Positions 48,801-63,231 of a DNA stretch of 64,000 nucleotides are shown here, piece by piece. Positions within the stretch are counted from its first letter, which is position 1; each line of letters begins with the position of its first letter. Both the position numbers and the translations under genes were made by a program. The DNA lies in NCBI GenBank assembly GCA_036785705.1, contig JAWUZG010000084.1, positions 4,957,001 through 5,021,000 on the forward strand, given 5' to 3'. This DNA is from Acanthornis magna (lineage: Eukaryota; Chordata; Aves; Passeriformes; Acanthizidae). The notes beneath the pieces are model-generated. The model did no database searches. It worked only from the letters and a program-made list of their open reading frames with translations, and was not told the origin of the DNA.

Positions 48801-51800
48801 AACTAGCACAAGTAACAGAAAAGATGGTATGTATTAATAATTATATACAAAGACGGGTTATATGCATGATTTAGATTGACTTGGAAATATTTACATTGTG
48901 GAAGGAGAAAATGGATGCCAATTTGCAACCTAATTCCAAAATCTAGCAATTATCAAGTAGCTTGCTTCTTGCCATAATGTCCTAGGACTTCATCCATCTT
49001 TTCATGCAAAAAGAAAAGTCTTCTCCATCTTTATGGATTTTAAATCCCAGTCAGCTCTAAACAAATTACAAACTAGTCCTGACAGAAGCGAAAGTTACCT
49101 GTTCCTGGAGAAGCTTGGGAAAAAGATTAATGAGGAGAAAAGACAAAATAAGGCACTGTTGAGGGATGGCAGGCTTTGGACCCTTGAACACAGTCTGTAG
49201 TGGAACTCCCTTGCAATCCCTATCTCCCACACCTTTAAAACCCTCCCTTGGCCCCGCAGCCCTTGAGCCCTGGTGTGGTTGCCCAGCTTGCATGTTCAGG
49301 AGCTGTGCTCTGGGGATGTGAACTGGAAACTGAAGCTGGGAGGTGTCAGGATATCCCACTGTTGAGTTCAGGTGCTGTAAGGGTAATTCAACTCTTTTCT
49401 CAGCAGCAAAACTTGCCTAGGAAAAGTGGTAAGCTACTTTTTTTACACATTTTATTTCCCACGAGTGACCTGGCATCCATTGTGTTGTGCGTGTTTAGCT
49501 GGCCTTGCCTGTTGAAATCTTAAGCACCAATGTCATACTAAATGTATTCTCACCCTAACTGATGCTACAGTCTCTTGGGTTTTAAGAAAGGGATTTAAAA
49601 GGAAAACAAGGGGGCTTTAACCTCCTCTTGTTCCCCTTAAGAGGTAGCCAGGTGGTTGTGCACCACGTGGCTCACAGTCCTTCAGCTCCATGTTCATGCT
49701 GGAATTGCATCCACCACTCTCCTGCAGTTGCCCAGTTTGAACTTGAAGCAAAGCTACAAAGCTACCTCCCACATCTGATACAGGCCCCACCCTCTCCACA
49801 CCCACTTCATGAATCTGGTTATTAATTATGTGCATGTCACTGGGAGTGGCATAAATTTTAACTATTCTTGTGTATTGTACTTCTTTGATATCAATCTGAT
49901 GTTTTTATTTCCGTAAGCAATCACCAACGTGAAAATTAGGGCTTTTATAGAATGATGTCAACTTTCATCAATTATTATTCTATTCTTCGTGAGCAATTGC
50001 TTCTTTTTACTTCTGGAAAAAAAAACAAACTTGAGTAAAAAGATGATCATCAAAGTGACCTATTACACTGTTTATCTTAGACATAATACAGGCCTGTCCG
50101 CTCTCCTATGAACATGTGTCTGGAGACAAGGAAAGACGGGTGTAGAAGGACTAGTCTGGACCATAGTCATACTGTTCTTAAGTCAGTCCTGCTGGTGTCT
50201 CTTGAAAGTGTGATACAGCAGCTTGACCATGGAGTCAGAGGGAGTGGAGGGAGCATGACTAAAGCATTCATTGTTGCCAGATAAGTAAGGGGCCGTGAGG
50301 CTGCCCCATGAGCCCAGGGCAGTGCAGGTGGTACAGTGTAAGCAGATGGCTGTGGTTTGCTCTGAGTGCTACAGATTTCTCTAGGATATGTTAACACATT
50401 CTGATGACCAAAACCATCCAATTTTTTTATTAAAAAATGCCAGTGGGCAGTTGCACTTCTTGTCCAGTATTACTTCAATGATTTTCACATAATGCTAATG
50501 AAATTTAAGATACTCTGTGTATCCATTTACTGTATTTATTTTCCTGTCCATTTCTTTGCTTCCTTGGATGTGCTTCCAGGAATTTGTCTATGTTAAAGGT
50601 TTCTGTCATCTCCACATGTCCTATGAACCAAGGTTTGAAGCAGAGATTGAGAAGTGATGCATGAGATTACAGGGGAGCCTTAACAACTTAATGACAAGTT
50701 CGCAACACCCAACAAAATAAAAACCGATTCAGCACTTCCTCACATACTCCTCCTGCGGGCTTCTTAGCCAGAGAGCCCAACCAAGCTGATCCTGCCTCCG
50801 TGTCTCCTTGGTGTGGTACCTACCTCTTCCTTCCACAGAAAGAAAATCTATGCCAAAAGTCTTTCATGCCTTCCTAGGGGGGTAACCCTTTTAGGTATGT
50901 GGTTTTCTACTGCTGTTTTACACTTGGTCTTTTAATTAATTCAAACTCCAAGGTGGAAGTAGCAGCTTGGGGTAGGCAATTGTTTTGAATTTCCTTCCGT
51001 TTGCTTCCATAATCCTTATGTCATGTCATACTTAATTATGCTGATGGCATAAAACAGCATACAGTTTTGAAGCATTCCTTTTAATATTTTGAAAGTCTCT
51101 CAAGATTCTTCACTAAAATACAAGAGAAATAATTAAAATCATGGCTCTTTTTGCTGGTGTTCTGTTGTGGTACACCTAATTCTTTTTTCATGTTGTCTTT
51201 TTGTTTGTGATTTTGAGGTTCAGAGGGTAAAAGGCTAAAATGCCAATAATAATAAACTTAATTAATAATTATATTAATTGGCCAATATGAAGATTTTGCC
51301 ACTAGTAAAAACCACAGACTTCTATTACTTGGCCCATATTCAAACATTTCTACCTATCACATTTGGTATTTCTCATGAGTATTGAATTCCCAAATATGAC
51401 TAACAAAAAGGAATCACACACTTATTGGAAATATGAAGGATAGCCAAGATTCTCTTCAAACACTAGAAATACATTCTGCATACCTCACGTAACCCTATGG
51501 AATCCATTTGGATTTTGTAATAATCTGTGGGTTCATGTAATGAATGTACCCTAACTCAGTGTATCTGCAAAGATATGCAAGGTAGCTCTGAAATAGAAAG
51601 TACAAATAAGATGACAAAGAAATTGCAAGAAAATGTTGTCCAGATGGTATTTTCATTTTTCATGGCATTAACCTGATCCTAAGCTTAAAATTTAATGAAG
51701 GCCTTGAAAAACAGTAGTGACAAATGGGGAAAATAGATGGTGATATGCTGAACCAGCAAATCATACCTGTGAGAGACAGTGAATGTGTATTTTGTTCAGC

Positions 51801-52901
51801 TAACATAGGCCTGGAAGGTCTCACTCTTGACCTACAATTAGTCCTGGAAGAGAGTTCTGATTCTGTGTTTATCACTGGGCTAAAGAAAAGAAGGTGGTCA
51901 CACAGGTCTGAGCAGTTTGTCTGATGATACCAATGTTACAAGAGTGGGAGAGCACCTGTTTGATTGTGCTGGCACATTTTGGCTCTTTGAGTCATCTTGC
52001 ACCTGTGTAATGTACATGGTGTGCACATATGTTGTAGGGTTTTTTAACTATTATATTAGTTATTTCATTTTCCAAGTAGATGTAATTTGCTGAGAGGTAT
52101 TATTGAAAAGATTTTTCTTCCGTTTTTGGTCTTGTCTTGCTTATTACAGCAAGGAATGCATGTGTTTTCCTTTTTTTCCAAAGGTTTCTCTTTTTGAGGA
52201 TGACTGTATTTAAGGATTGGAGTTGTGGTTGGTTAAACAGTGTTTTGTGGCTTGGGCTGTCACAGAGAAGGCCGTTAAATATGCACATCTTATTATTATA
52301 AGGCAGATAGGTCAATAAATCATTAGATGAGTGTTTGCTTGTCTTAGGTATTTCTGTGTCTGTTAAATTTGGGACTGCCAGCAGAGGATGAGAAAACATT
52401 TTTGCTGGTGCTTGGTGCAGACTCAGATGTCACTGGACATTGGTTGCATAATCTCCATAACTACAATCCTAGTCCATGAAAACCCTTCTTCTTCAAAGGG
52501 GCGTTTTTTAGTCTTTTCATGCATATTGTTACTCGTCCTATTCACATAGTAACCATTTTTACCTGCTATTTGTCTCTGCTTTTAAACTAGTTCAGATGCA
52601 CTCAGTGCTTTAAAAACAAACCTTTAAAGGCATTTCCCTTATTTTTCTGTGAGAAGCCATTGTAAATGCCATATGCTTTTAAGCAATTAAAAGGCTTTGT
52701 GACTTTGTTTTTTATGTTGTTAATGCAGTTGGTACAGATTCAATGGGCTTTCATGCGTAGCAAATTCATCATATATCTATTTTCTGTCTCCCAGCACCTC
52801 TGTTAGTTTGATGTTGGGCTCTGAGTAGCTCTTCATATTTCCATGGTTACAAGTAGTCACCAGGGTTCTGTTAACCCCCAAAGGCAGAGTGATTATGTCT
52901 C

Positions 52902-52923
52902 TTTTTTTTTTTTTTTTTTTTTT
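52902..52923. repeat. Poly-T run of 22
   Basis: A homopolymer tract in intergenic DNA. No retroelement body is recognisable on either side. Confidence 0.95.
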
Positions 52924-55900
52924 GTTATAAGAAGCATAAAATGAACAAATTAGGCTATAGATAGGAAAAGTTTGTTTAAAATATTTCAAGAAGAACTTCT
53001 AATTTTCATTCACTCAAGAAGTGTTGGAGTCTTGCCACAATTATGACTATGTCACACTTTTTGTAAAGATGAGATTTTACCCGGAAACCTGGAGGATCTT
53101 TTTTCTTTACCTTTTAATTTTGATTGGGATTTACAACAGATTTTGAAGGCAGTGGGCTTAGAGCAAACAATGCAGATTCAGAGCTATCCTGTAATTAAAT
53201 AATCAGCAATGATGACTGACCATAACTATGTGTACTACCGCTTATTGTTAAAGATAGAACAAGTGGAGGTGAGAAGGGCATTAATTTGTGGAAGAGCACA
53301 GATGTAGACACAGCCACATCAGAATTTAAGATCTCAAATTGCTGTATTTCTTTCTAACAAAAGACTGACAGAAAGTCCTGTCAGACTTTCAGATCTCATC
53401 TCGTCAAAGCCTAGATTCTTCTCAATAAATTAAGTGCAGAGAGTTGTACCTTCCGTGAGTGGATAAGAGATGTTAGAGACCCTTAATAGGAGGAGGCCAC
53501 TGGAAGGAGCAGTGTTTTTTCTGAAATGCTTTCTCAGATTGAAGCAGTAGCAGGTTTTTTTCTGTAGAATAGACTTAGGTAGCTGTGATTTGTTACAGTA
53601 TCCTGTGATGAAGAGCTCTGAATAAAAGAGAGGTTTCTGGATCTTCCTTGGACAGAACAGGTAGTGAGTTGCTGAGGGCAGAGAAATGAGAGGGAGTGAT
53701 AAAAGAAAGCTGGAGAAAAGTCTCTAATAGGAGGAGAATATATTGTCTACTGAAAAGGTTTTGTTCAGCGGTTGAAGCATTGACTAGAACTGCAGACGAG
53801 GACTGTGCTCAAAGGGTGAAACAAAGCTCTGCCAGGGAAGGAGAATGAGACTGTTACAACCTATACAATGTTATTGCTTCAATGCATACAGCAAAATCAC
53901 TAGATTCTTCGGAACTGAAGAGGAGAAAATGCCTCCTTTTCCTTTCTTTTTGGCAGTTTTCTTTTTAGCTGGAGGTACTACAATTGCTAAATCTCCAAGC
54001 CAGTACAGCCATAAGCTGATTTTATGGTAAAGTAGAAGGTCACACTGTAAAATAACGGGTTGTTTAAATAGTACAGCCATAGGGGAAAGAAGTATGCTAA
54101 TGAGGGGTGCTAAAAAGCACCTATCATATTCTATCGATTCACTTGAAAGACAGACAATAGTAAAACACAACAGTCTTTATCTTCCAAGTGAATTATGAAT
54201 GTTAAATGTTCAGAATCCCAGTGGAGAGCATGAGCACACTGGTTATGTTGAGACATAATGAGTGAGAGATGCTAAATGTTTTATTATACAATGTATCTAA
54301 ATACTGCCAAGCAGAAACATAGTCCACATCCCCCTATGAACAATTACTGAGAAATGGAACCAAAAAACCTCTGGAGTGGTAATTGAGCTGGTTACTCCCC
54401 TTTGGTCCCTAAGTGTTGCAGGCGTGAAATGGTCAGACAATGTGTGTGTGTCTGGGATGTTTTAGGTGCCAATGACCATTTCATACACATATGAAATAAT
54501 AATCATGCAGAGCAAATGCCAAGATCATGCTTCCAGTCTGACAGTCAGGCCAGCTGTTAGCCCGGGGAGCAGGATTTGTGGATCTGAACCTGCCTGACTA
54601 GGTTGTGGCAGGATGCCACAAGTGCCACCAAGCATCTAGAAAGGGAGCATAACAGCACCGAGAAAAAGGTTTGCTGATGAGACTTTTTAACGGCCCATTT
54701 CAGATCCACCTGTGACTTTACCAGGTGAATCAGGTGCCAAGAAATGGCATCTCTTGCATATCAGGATTTTCTCTCTGCCAGGTTTAAAGTTCTTAGAACT
54801 CTCAATGTATGAACTTGCTTGCTCCCAAGGAATGTTTGGGCCTTTTTCAACTAAGAGTTACATGTGCTAAGCTCCCTTCATCACAAAGTTTTCTCCTAGT
54901 AGTGCAGTTACAGAGAGATGAGAATGTTCTCTCACTTTTTCCATGACTATATTTTTATTGAAACAGAGCAGTTTGGTTCAAACTCTTTGTGAGAGTATCT
55001 GTAAGAATATCCCTGCAGGATACTCAGAATATTCCAAGCAGTAATTGCCAAGGTAACAAAGTTAGAAAAGGAAAATATTTGGCAGATGCATAATTAGTGT
55101 GGAATCATTCTGGAATCCTATAAATTGAGAAGATAAATCCAAATTACATGTCAAACCAATTCTTCTGTCTCCAGAATAAGAAAATTGCCCCTTTGGATTT
55201 TCAACGGGAAATGAATTCATTATAAACTTACTATCAGGAAACTAGAATATCCTAATATTTGCTTAAAATATTTTATCACATATTGTTACATCAGTGCTTC
55301 TAAAACTATTATTGACTGCAATAGAACTTGTAAGTAGCTTCTGACTCTATATGTATAAATACACAATTTTCTCCCAGTGCAGTAGTTTTGCTATTTGCCT
55401 AGAAAAGGTCCTTGACCTCTCAGTATGACAAAAATAATTTTCTAAAAGCATTTTCCTTCATAGACTATGCTAGCATAGTTCTGGCAAGGATAAGACAAAG
55501 ACTATTTTACAGAAAAACAAAGATAATGCTGTTAGGGGTGGGAGATTAGAGCTGATCCTTTCCTGGGTTCTTCAGACTTGGAGTTTCTTATTCTACCAGC
55601 ACTTTGGGCTAAGTCCCTCTGTGAAGAGCTGTTTTGTTGTTTATAAGCCTTTTACTAGAATGCCTACATTACAAATTAGAAGAAATCTGTTCTTTGGTGC
55701 CTACAAGAACATATGTTCATTCTAACTTGTCTTCACTTGTCCAGCTGTTATTGTTGGTACAGCAAATTTTGGGGTTTAGATGTTTATTTCATCATAAAAT
55801 CTGTAAGATTCTAAATTCACCTGCATCTCTCTGATCACTGTGAGAGGCCAAGGCCCAGAGATGATCCCTTTGTAGTGTTGCTTTCAGGAGAGCTGGAGCA

Positions 55901-58900
55901 CAAAATAAGGGTCTTTTTTTTCTTATAGAAAAAAATTTAAAAGTAAGAGGTTTCTTTTTATTCTGCAATATTTTTACAAGTTTCACTTATCATTGTTCAA
56001 TCTGCATAAACATCCTAAAAACACTTAAAGCAGTTTGCATCTTAGCAGTGCATATCCAAGTTTCACCTTGTTTGCTAAAGCAAATTCTGAGCTTCCTAGG
56101 ACCTAATAGTGCAAAACAATCTGCAATTCTTCCTTTTCCATGCACTCTGGTTCTGGTGGGGAAGATAGAAAATGGTGGTGAAGGTGGCTATCACAGAAGC
56201 CACTAGGGAGGGTTTTATCAGATGTTTTTAAGGTTTCTGACCCACAAGGGACATTTTTATATTTATATGTTTGCACTTTTGTGTAGCAAGCCTAGAGTTT
56301 GTCAAATGTGTACAAGTATGTTAAAGAAAAGAACATGGGAAGGCAATGGGAAGGCAATGTCATGGTGCTGGGACAGAAGAAAGTATCTAATGAAATGAAA
56401 CTTCAGATTTTTAACTCACTTGATCAGGAGACACTCAGATATCTGAGCATATGGTTGTCTCTTAAAACTCCCATTTATCTAAGTATTTGTTGTGGTTACA
56501 CAAAGAAACTTAGGTCAGATTAAGAGAAAAATAATTTATTTGCTCTGGCTGTTTGCAGTGTCTCCTGCATAGGTTAGATGCACCAGGAGAGGGCAGAACT
56601 ACACAGGTGTAGTCACACGGGATCTGTGCTGCCTGGTTAAACGAAGTGGAAAACTAATCTGTGAAAAGATTTGCTGGTAATTGTCATTTAATGTTCACCT
56701 AACATCAGTTCCTCAGATATTCAGAAATCATGTATTTTCTACATAAGTGGTTCATTCCTGCTCTGCTACCAAGGAACTCTTCCGAAAGAAAATATTCTGG
56801 TTTTAATAGCACTGTGAGGGGAGCTCCAACATTTAACTGGGTTATTCAGTGTCCATTTGAAACAGAGTTATCATTTTCACTATTGAATGTTACTGTGAAT
56901 CTAATTTATCTTTTTTTTTTTTTTTCCCCTAACTATAGCCTGGTTTCTCAATTATTTTGTTAGGTTTTTTTTCCTCCTGGTTCAGAGTAAAAGGTTTTAC
57001 ACCAAAGTGCCTATTTTAATATATATTATAAAATATTAGCCACATTAGCTGTAAAGTATATTGAAATCAGTGTTTCTCCTGAAAACCTTAATGGAATGGG
57101 ATGCAACAGTTATTTTTATTTTCTGTAGAGAGCCTGATTTAAAGGCCACTCACTCAGAGTGATTTAAATCAATCAATGTACTTTGGGTAAGCTGGGCTGT
57201 TGATAGAGTGGCTTTTCTTCAGAAGAAAAGCCAGGCTTCTTTTCCAGTGGTTTGCATCTGGAGTCTAGAGAAGGGGAGACAGTCCCAGAGCAGGTCTTGG
57301 GGAAGAGGAGAATGAGTGGGTGAAGGACAGCTGTGGGACAGTGACCTTCACTGTTTGTTTTGATGCAGTTTTTGCTTTGTTATTGTAGGGCCTTTCTAGC
57401 AAAGGGTCTGCTGGGGTTTTTATCCACTGGGAATGAGCTAGAAACATAAAATCAAAGAATTCTAATATTGATGCTGCAATAAAAAGTATTCATGCTAATG
57501 GTAAGTAGCTGTAATAAACTTTATTATACAATCAATCTACAAGTATTGGGTTTGAGCCTTTTTTGTTTATTTAAAAAATGGCAGGAGTGTGCTTAAGCAA
57601 GTTCTTGAGGTCTGTAAATTATAGTTGGCTCAATATATCATGAAAATAAAATGGCAAAAATGGTGTCATCATAGTCTGGAGGTAAGTAGGCAGAAGAATT
57701 TGGAGGATGTTTAAATAAAACAGTAAAACATGTTAAACATAAAAGCAGTACAATCTTTTGAGGCAGAAAATACCAATATTATTGCAGAAGTGCTGTTTTA
57801 GAACTATAATCAATATTGACCTCTGTCTAAACTAAGAGAGGATTGTTTTTTGTTTAAAATTGTGGATCAGGAAAGCAGTCTTTGATATGAGATGCACTTT
57901 GTAGATCATATGGGGGCTGTCTCAGCCCAACAGCTATCTCTTCATCAAGCTGGAAGTTAGTTTGATCTCCCGGAATCTCTGTCCCCAAAGTGTTGTCAGT
58001 TCAGATCCTGTCATCTGGGCTTATTGGACCGGTATTATGTCCTCTGTATGAGCAATTCTGACTGCCTTGCTGTTTTACTAGATACTATCTAATAATTTGG
58101 AGTTCTGTGAGTGCCATAATTCCCACATATAAAAACATTGCTAGCATTGTGACTTACATCCTTGTAATAGAAATTGACCTTTTTATGAGTTATGTGACCT
58201 CTGCTGTTGAAATTCACGTGATAAACTTGTACAGTTGTGTAGTATTTATATACCAGTGCCATGACAGAACATCTGTGGCTCTGAGACACAAACCCAGCAC
58301 CTCTCTGATGTGAAACAATCAGGATCTTTCATATACTGCAGGCAGAGAATGCCTATTTTCCTGTAGCCTCAGGATCCAGCTGCTCTTTCTAACTGTGTTA
58401 TTATGTGGGAGACAAATCTTGAAAACCTGCACTGAGTGTAAACTGATGCAATTTGTGTTTCTGCATCTGCAAGCCAAACATTTTGAAAGGACATCCTCCC
58501 CTGGTTCTCGGCACGAGAACTTGGCAACCCAAACCTGACTATTCCTATGCCCACATTCATTTTCACTTAAATCACTTTAACAAAAGCATCAAGCTAAAGT
58601 TTAAAAGTGCGTCCAATATTAACTCTGTTCTTTGGCAATTTCATCTGACAAAACTTCCAACTTCCTGTTTAACATTTTCAACAGGCAATTGTATTCTGAA
58701 GGCCAAAATAGCCCTGTACTAAAATCTGTATGTACCAATCCAGATAAATATAGCATCTTGAGCTAATTTTTAGCTGTTTGAAATGCAAATAAACACAAGC
58801 TTTACTTGATGGATGATTTGGATCAACAGATGAAGCCAAGGCTGTAATGCCTGAAAATATTCTTTGGAGAATTGAATCTGATAAATTTTTTTAGAGCCTT

Positions 58901-61900
58901 ATCTTCTATGTATTGCTTCACTTTTCCTAGTAAAAAAACTATGAGATTGAAGTTTCTCTTGGCTTTTTAGTCTCCTTTAATCTGACTATAATTTTAGTAA
59001 CATACAAAGAAAGATATCCCTATGTAAATCTTTTTGTTCATGACTTCTAATTCAAAATGTTCTTCTAATATAAATGGTTAATGAATGAACAATGTTTGAT
59101 ACCATGAAGAATTATGGTTGATTTATTCAATATACTTTCACCTGATATCTGGAACATTTCATGTTACCTGCTTGGAATTTTACAACCTTATGATCTGCCT
59201 CAAGCATTTCTTCTCATGTTCTCCTTCTTTGTCAGGTAATTTGCCATATAAACTAATAAAGTTTAGAGAAATTTGCTTGCTGAGACCCTGTTTCTTTCAC
59301 AATGATTTTTACTACAATGAGTTATAAAACTCATTGGTCTCTCCACCAGGATAAAACTTCATTACAAGTCACTCTCAATTCCCTGGCCTGTTTTCAGCCA
59401 CTTCTTCAAAATAGCCTGGAAATGCTTCTTGACTGAGTGGAAATAGCAGGATCTATTCTCAAATACAGTGATCATATTGTATGCTACTTCAAACCTAATA
59501 CAAATTATACTTAGGGTGGGTTTTTCTTCCTGAATTTCCATCAGTGACTTTCAAGAGCTGATTCAAATAAGTGGACAACAGACAGTAGTTTGGCTAGTCT
59601 TTTGTCACATGAAAATGTCAATTATTTTCTTCTTTGGGAAGATAAGAGTGTTTCTGTAATAGGACTCTTTGTTCTTGTATCTTGAAAACAAATAGATGTC
59701 CTACTGCAAGAGGTCAATATGTTTGCATCTCCCTGTTTATGAACTTCTAGCATGTGTAAGAAAGATCAGAATTCTACCTACATATTTCTGCTACTTCTAT
59801 AAGCAATAGTTTATTCCTGTGGAGAAAATAGAAAATACTCTAGAAAATACTTGTTTTATTCTGTAGCTAAACAAAGAATTTGTATCTACTGTATCTAGAA
59901 AAGCTTCCTCTAAGAACTTCGGTTTTTTGGCTTACTAAGATTTACTTGAGTTGAATTTCTAAAGCTGTGGATTATATGTAACTTGATCTGTTGCTTCCTG
60001 AAGTGTTACATTTCTGACATGAAGTGGGAAATTATTTTTATTTTAGTTTTGTGGACAGTTCTTAGCCTTGCATTTTAAAAGGCAAGATGCCCTGTTCAGC
60101 TCCCAACTCATTAAGTGTTGCAAGGATAAAAACCTTCTAAGAGTTTAAATGAGCTTGAAAACCCTTGGGTGCTGCACCTTCTGTCATCATTTGTTCATGA
60201 TTATCTGTAATTTTGTCGACTGAAATATCACCTCTCACAGTTTATACTCAGCCACACCATCTCACCAGCTGAGATCAGATGTTCTGATTCCCAAGCTGGG
60301 ATTGTTTCCCTCTTGAGACATTATTCATGGCATCCATTTTTGAGGGGTAAGCTGCTTAGAGGTTTGCTAGTTTAGGACAGCTCTGTTTTTGTGTATGTTA
60401 AGGTGAAAATACGAAGCTTTTGTGAAGATGCTGATCCTGTGATGTTTGTTATGAAACAAAAGGAAATGATTGTGCCCCACTGGCAACGCTATACCAGCTA
60501 CCAAAAAAAAATATCCGAGAGGTTTTTGGAGTTCCCAGGTTAATTTGCATGGAGGAGGTGAAGCCTGTGATAGAGAATTCTGCAGTGGTAGAGGGAGGTA
60601 GTTCATTCTGTGTCCTTCTTCATTAGCTTTTGTTTCCACTTTCTTCAGTCTTGTTGACTCCCCCTCTCTCATCATTTGTGTGTTCACACTGCTCTGCTTA
60701 GCAGTGTTGGTCCATTTTTGGGCAGTCCCATCATTTTCTGCTGTGCTGGAGCTTATGGATGGGCTGAGATGTCAACCTAAAATGGACCAATTCTGTGAAG
60801 GTGTACTTTCTATTATTTGTTGGAAAACAAGGTGAAATTTAGGTTGGTCAATTCTACTTTGACATTGTTTCTTCTGCTGCTGCTCCATCCAGGACACCGC
60901 GTGAAGCCAGTTAACACAATAGATAATGACAAAATGAACCTGGAAGGAGATAAATGAAAGCTTATAGGGAGTGTGTTGCCTTATATGTGATATTCCTGTT
61001 TTAGGGAAAAGGACTGGCAACTTAACTAACTCCATTGTTCATTCACTAAAGAAATAACTTGCAGCTTTGCAATCTGGTTAATGTGTTCAATTTAGAACTG
61101 TATGTAAGTACTTGTAAATGAAATGTTGATTTCAATTTTGAAAAGCCATGAACTGTTGTTCCTTTTGTAAACAACAGACAGATGCTAAAATCTTTTTGGT
61201 TTTAATCTAGTTGTTTCTGTGATTAATATTTATGCTAGCTGTTCACTAGCAGTATGTCTTCTTTAGGCCTCTGTCCACCTGAATACTGGGGAGTTACTTT
61301 TTTTCTCAAATGCTGAGTAGGAATGCTGAAATCTGTATGGAATTGGTACTGGAGCATTGTATATTAATTTCTCCACTGTTGAATAATTTTACACAATGTT
61401 TACTGTGAAAAAATGGTAGCACCTGGAAACTTGTCCAGCTTCACTGTCTTGATGATAGAGTCCATTTTCAGACTGATAAACTGAAATAAAATGTGGTCTT
61501 TATATTTTACACAGTGACAGAAGGTTAGAATTTAACTTCCCATCTAAGTTGTATGAAATAGTATTGTGGAATTGTATGAAGTTGTATAGAAAGTTTCTAC
61601 CTTTCAAATCTAACTTACCTCATTAATTGTGGAGATTTTAGCTTCTAAGTCACTCAATTCATTCTGAAAATGAATTGAAGTCCTTGAAGAATTAATAGTT
61701 TCACATGACTGCCTCCAAGTTGTTCTTCTTTGTATACTTAGAATTTATGTCCTTGAGTCAATACTTCATCTTTGAAAGTACAGGCATTCAAACTCAGAGT
61801 AAAATGATAGAATCAAATTGTGTTGTCATCTGATTGGGGACAGACAAACCTTAGAAATAGTTATGCAATATTTTTTGGTTATTTAGATGATCCCCTATGA

Positions 61901-62970
61901 ATCATACAGTTCATATTTACTGTAATATTTAAGCATATTTTTAAAGGCTACAAATGAAATAAAAACTGAAATGCAATTATATAGTATGTACACTACATAA
62001 TATATAAACCTTTTATCCTATAACAGTAAATAGCTTTTCTGAGTTTGATGTTCTTATAAAGCTAAATAATTAAATTAATTTTTTATAATTAAATTTTCAT
62101 CTGGATTCTCTAGAATTTTTATACCAAGTATTATCTACTTTAAAAAAAGCCAACTGTAATCATTGCTGTAAGTACGGATTGTGTATTTCATCGATGCTGG
62201 ATTCCAAACTGCTGAAGATGTTTCCTTGTCTCTGGTATTACTTATTGAAATATGATTTACGAATTAATGACCTTGCTTTTTCTTTTTGATGATTTTTATT
62301 TTAAAAGTTAAGTATTATTTACATTATAATTTTTATATTTGATTTTGAAAGATTGTATCTGTGATAATCAGAATAATGTGATTTTTTTTAACTCTTTGGG
62401 AATGTTCATTTTTTTCTAGTGTAGTGATTGGAGGAAAGTATTAAATTTATTTTAATACTTCGTGAATGTAAGCATTTTATATGAAACTTTGTTATGCTGA
62501 AGGCTGTATGTTCGCATGCACAATTTTTTAATATTTGATTTTATCTTGAGAAATGTGGACAGCAGCTTCTTCACTGGGTTTGTGAAATCAGGAGTTTCGT
62601 GGTTGGCCTTTACATCTGACTTTACTGCCAGATACAGATCTTGAATATTGGCACACATATTCCTGATTAGTAATATTTACTGAAAAATAGTTATATGGAC
62701 TTATTTTAAAACATTTTACTAGAAGGGTATTATCCCAGCTTTTTTTTTTTACAGAAAGTTAAAGTATGAATCATAATAAAATGATTTAGGTTTTGCCATA
62801 ATAATTATCTATATGTCTTATGCTTCAAATCTGTTCATATCTTATGTTCCTTGTTTTATTATTTTATTTATATTCAATTTTTTCCCTCTTCATTTCAATG
62901 TATTTATCAGCTACTAATATGGTTACTATCAATGGATATAGCTGGCATCACACAGATGTCAGGAACTGTG

Positions 62971-63231
62971 GTGACAGGACATGGAGGAATGGCTTTAAAC
63001 TGAAAGACAGTAGGTTTAGATTGATATTAGGAAGAAATTCTTTGCTGTGAGGGTGGTGAGGTGAGGCAATGGAACAGGTTGTCCAGAGAAGCTCTGGACA
63101 CTCCATCTCTTGGAAGTTCAAGGCCTGGTTGGATGGGGCTCTGAGTAACCCGGTCTAGTGGAAGGTGACCCTGCCCATGGCCCCTCTAGGGTCCCTTCCA
63201 ACCCAGTCCATTCTGTGATTCTATGATTCTG
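62971..63231 (+). mobile_element. CR1 LINE 3' end
   Basis: This is a well preserved CR1 tail: 'ggctttaaactgaaagacag', 'ttaggaagaaattctttgctgtgagggtggtgagg', 'ggttggatggggctctgag', and the terminal 'attctgtgattctatgattct'. It is 5'-truncated and intergenic, about 20.6 kb upstream of the BMAL1 promoter. Confidence 0.92.

Noticed and set aside
55464..55479. 16-bp perfect palindrome actatgctagcatagt
   Set aside because: About one 16-bp palindrome is expected by chance in a window of this size. No context supports a function.
57210..57232. Near-palindrome ggcttttcttc-a-gaagaaaagcc
   Set aside because: 11-bp arms of low complexity, not far above chance, in intergenic DNA.
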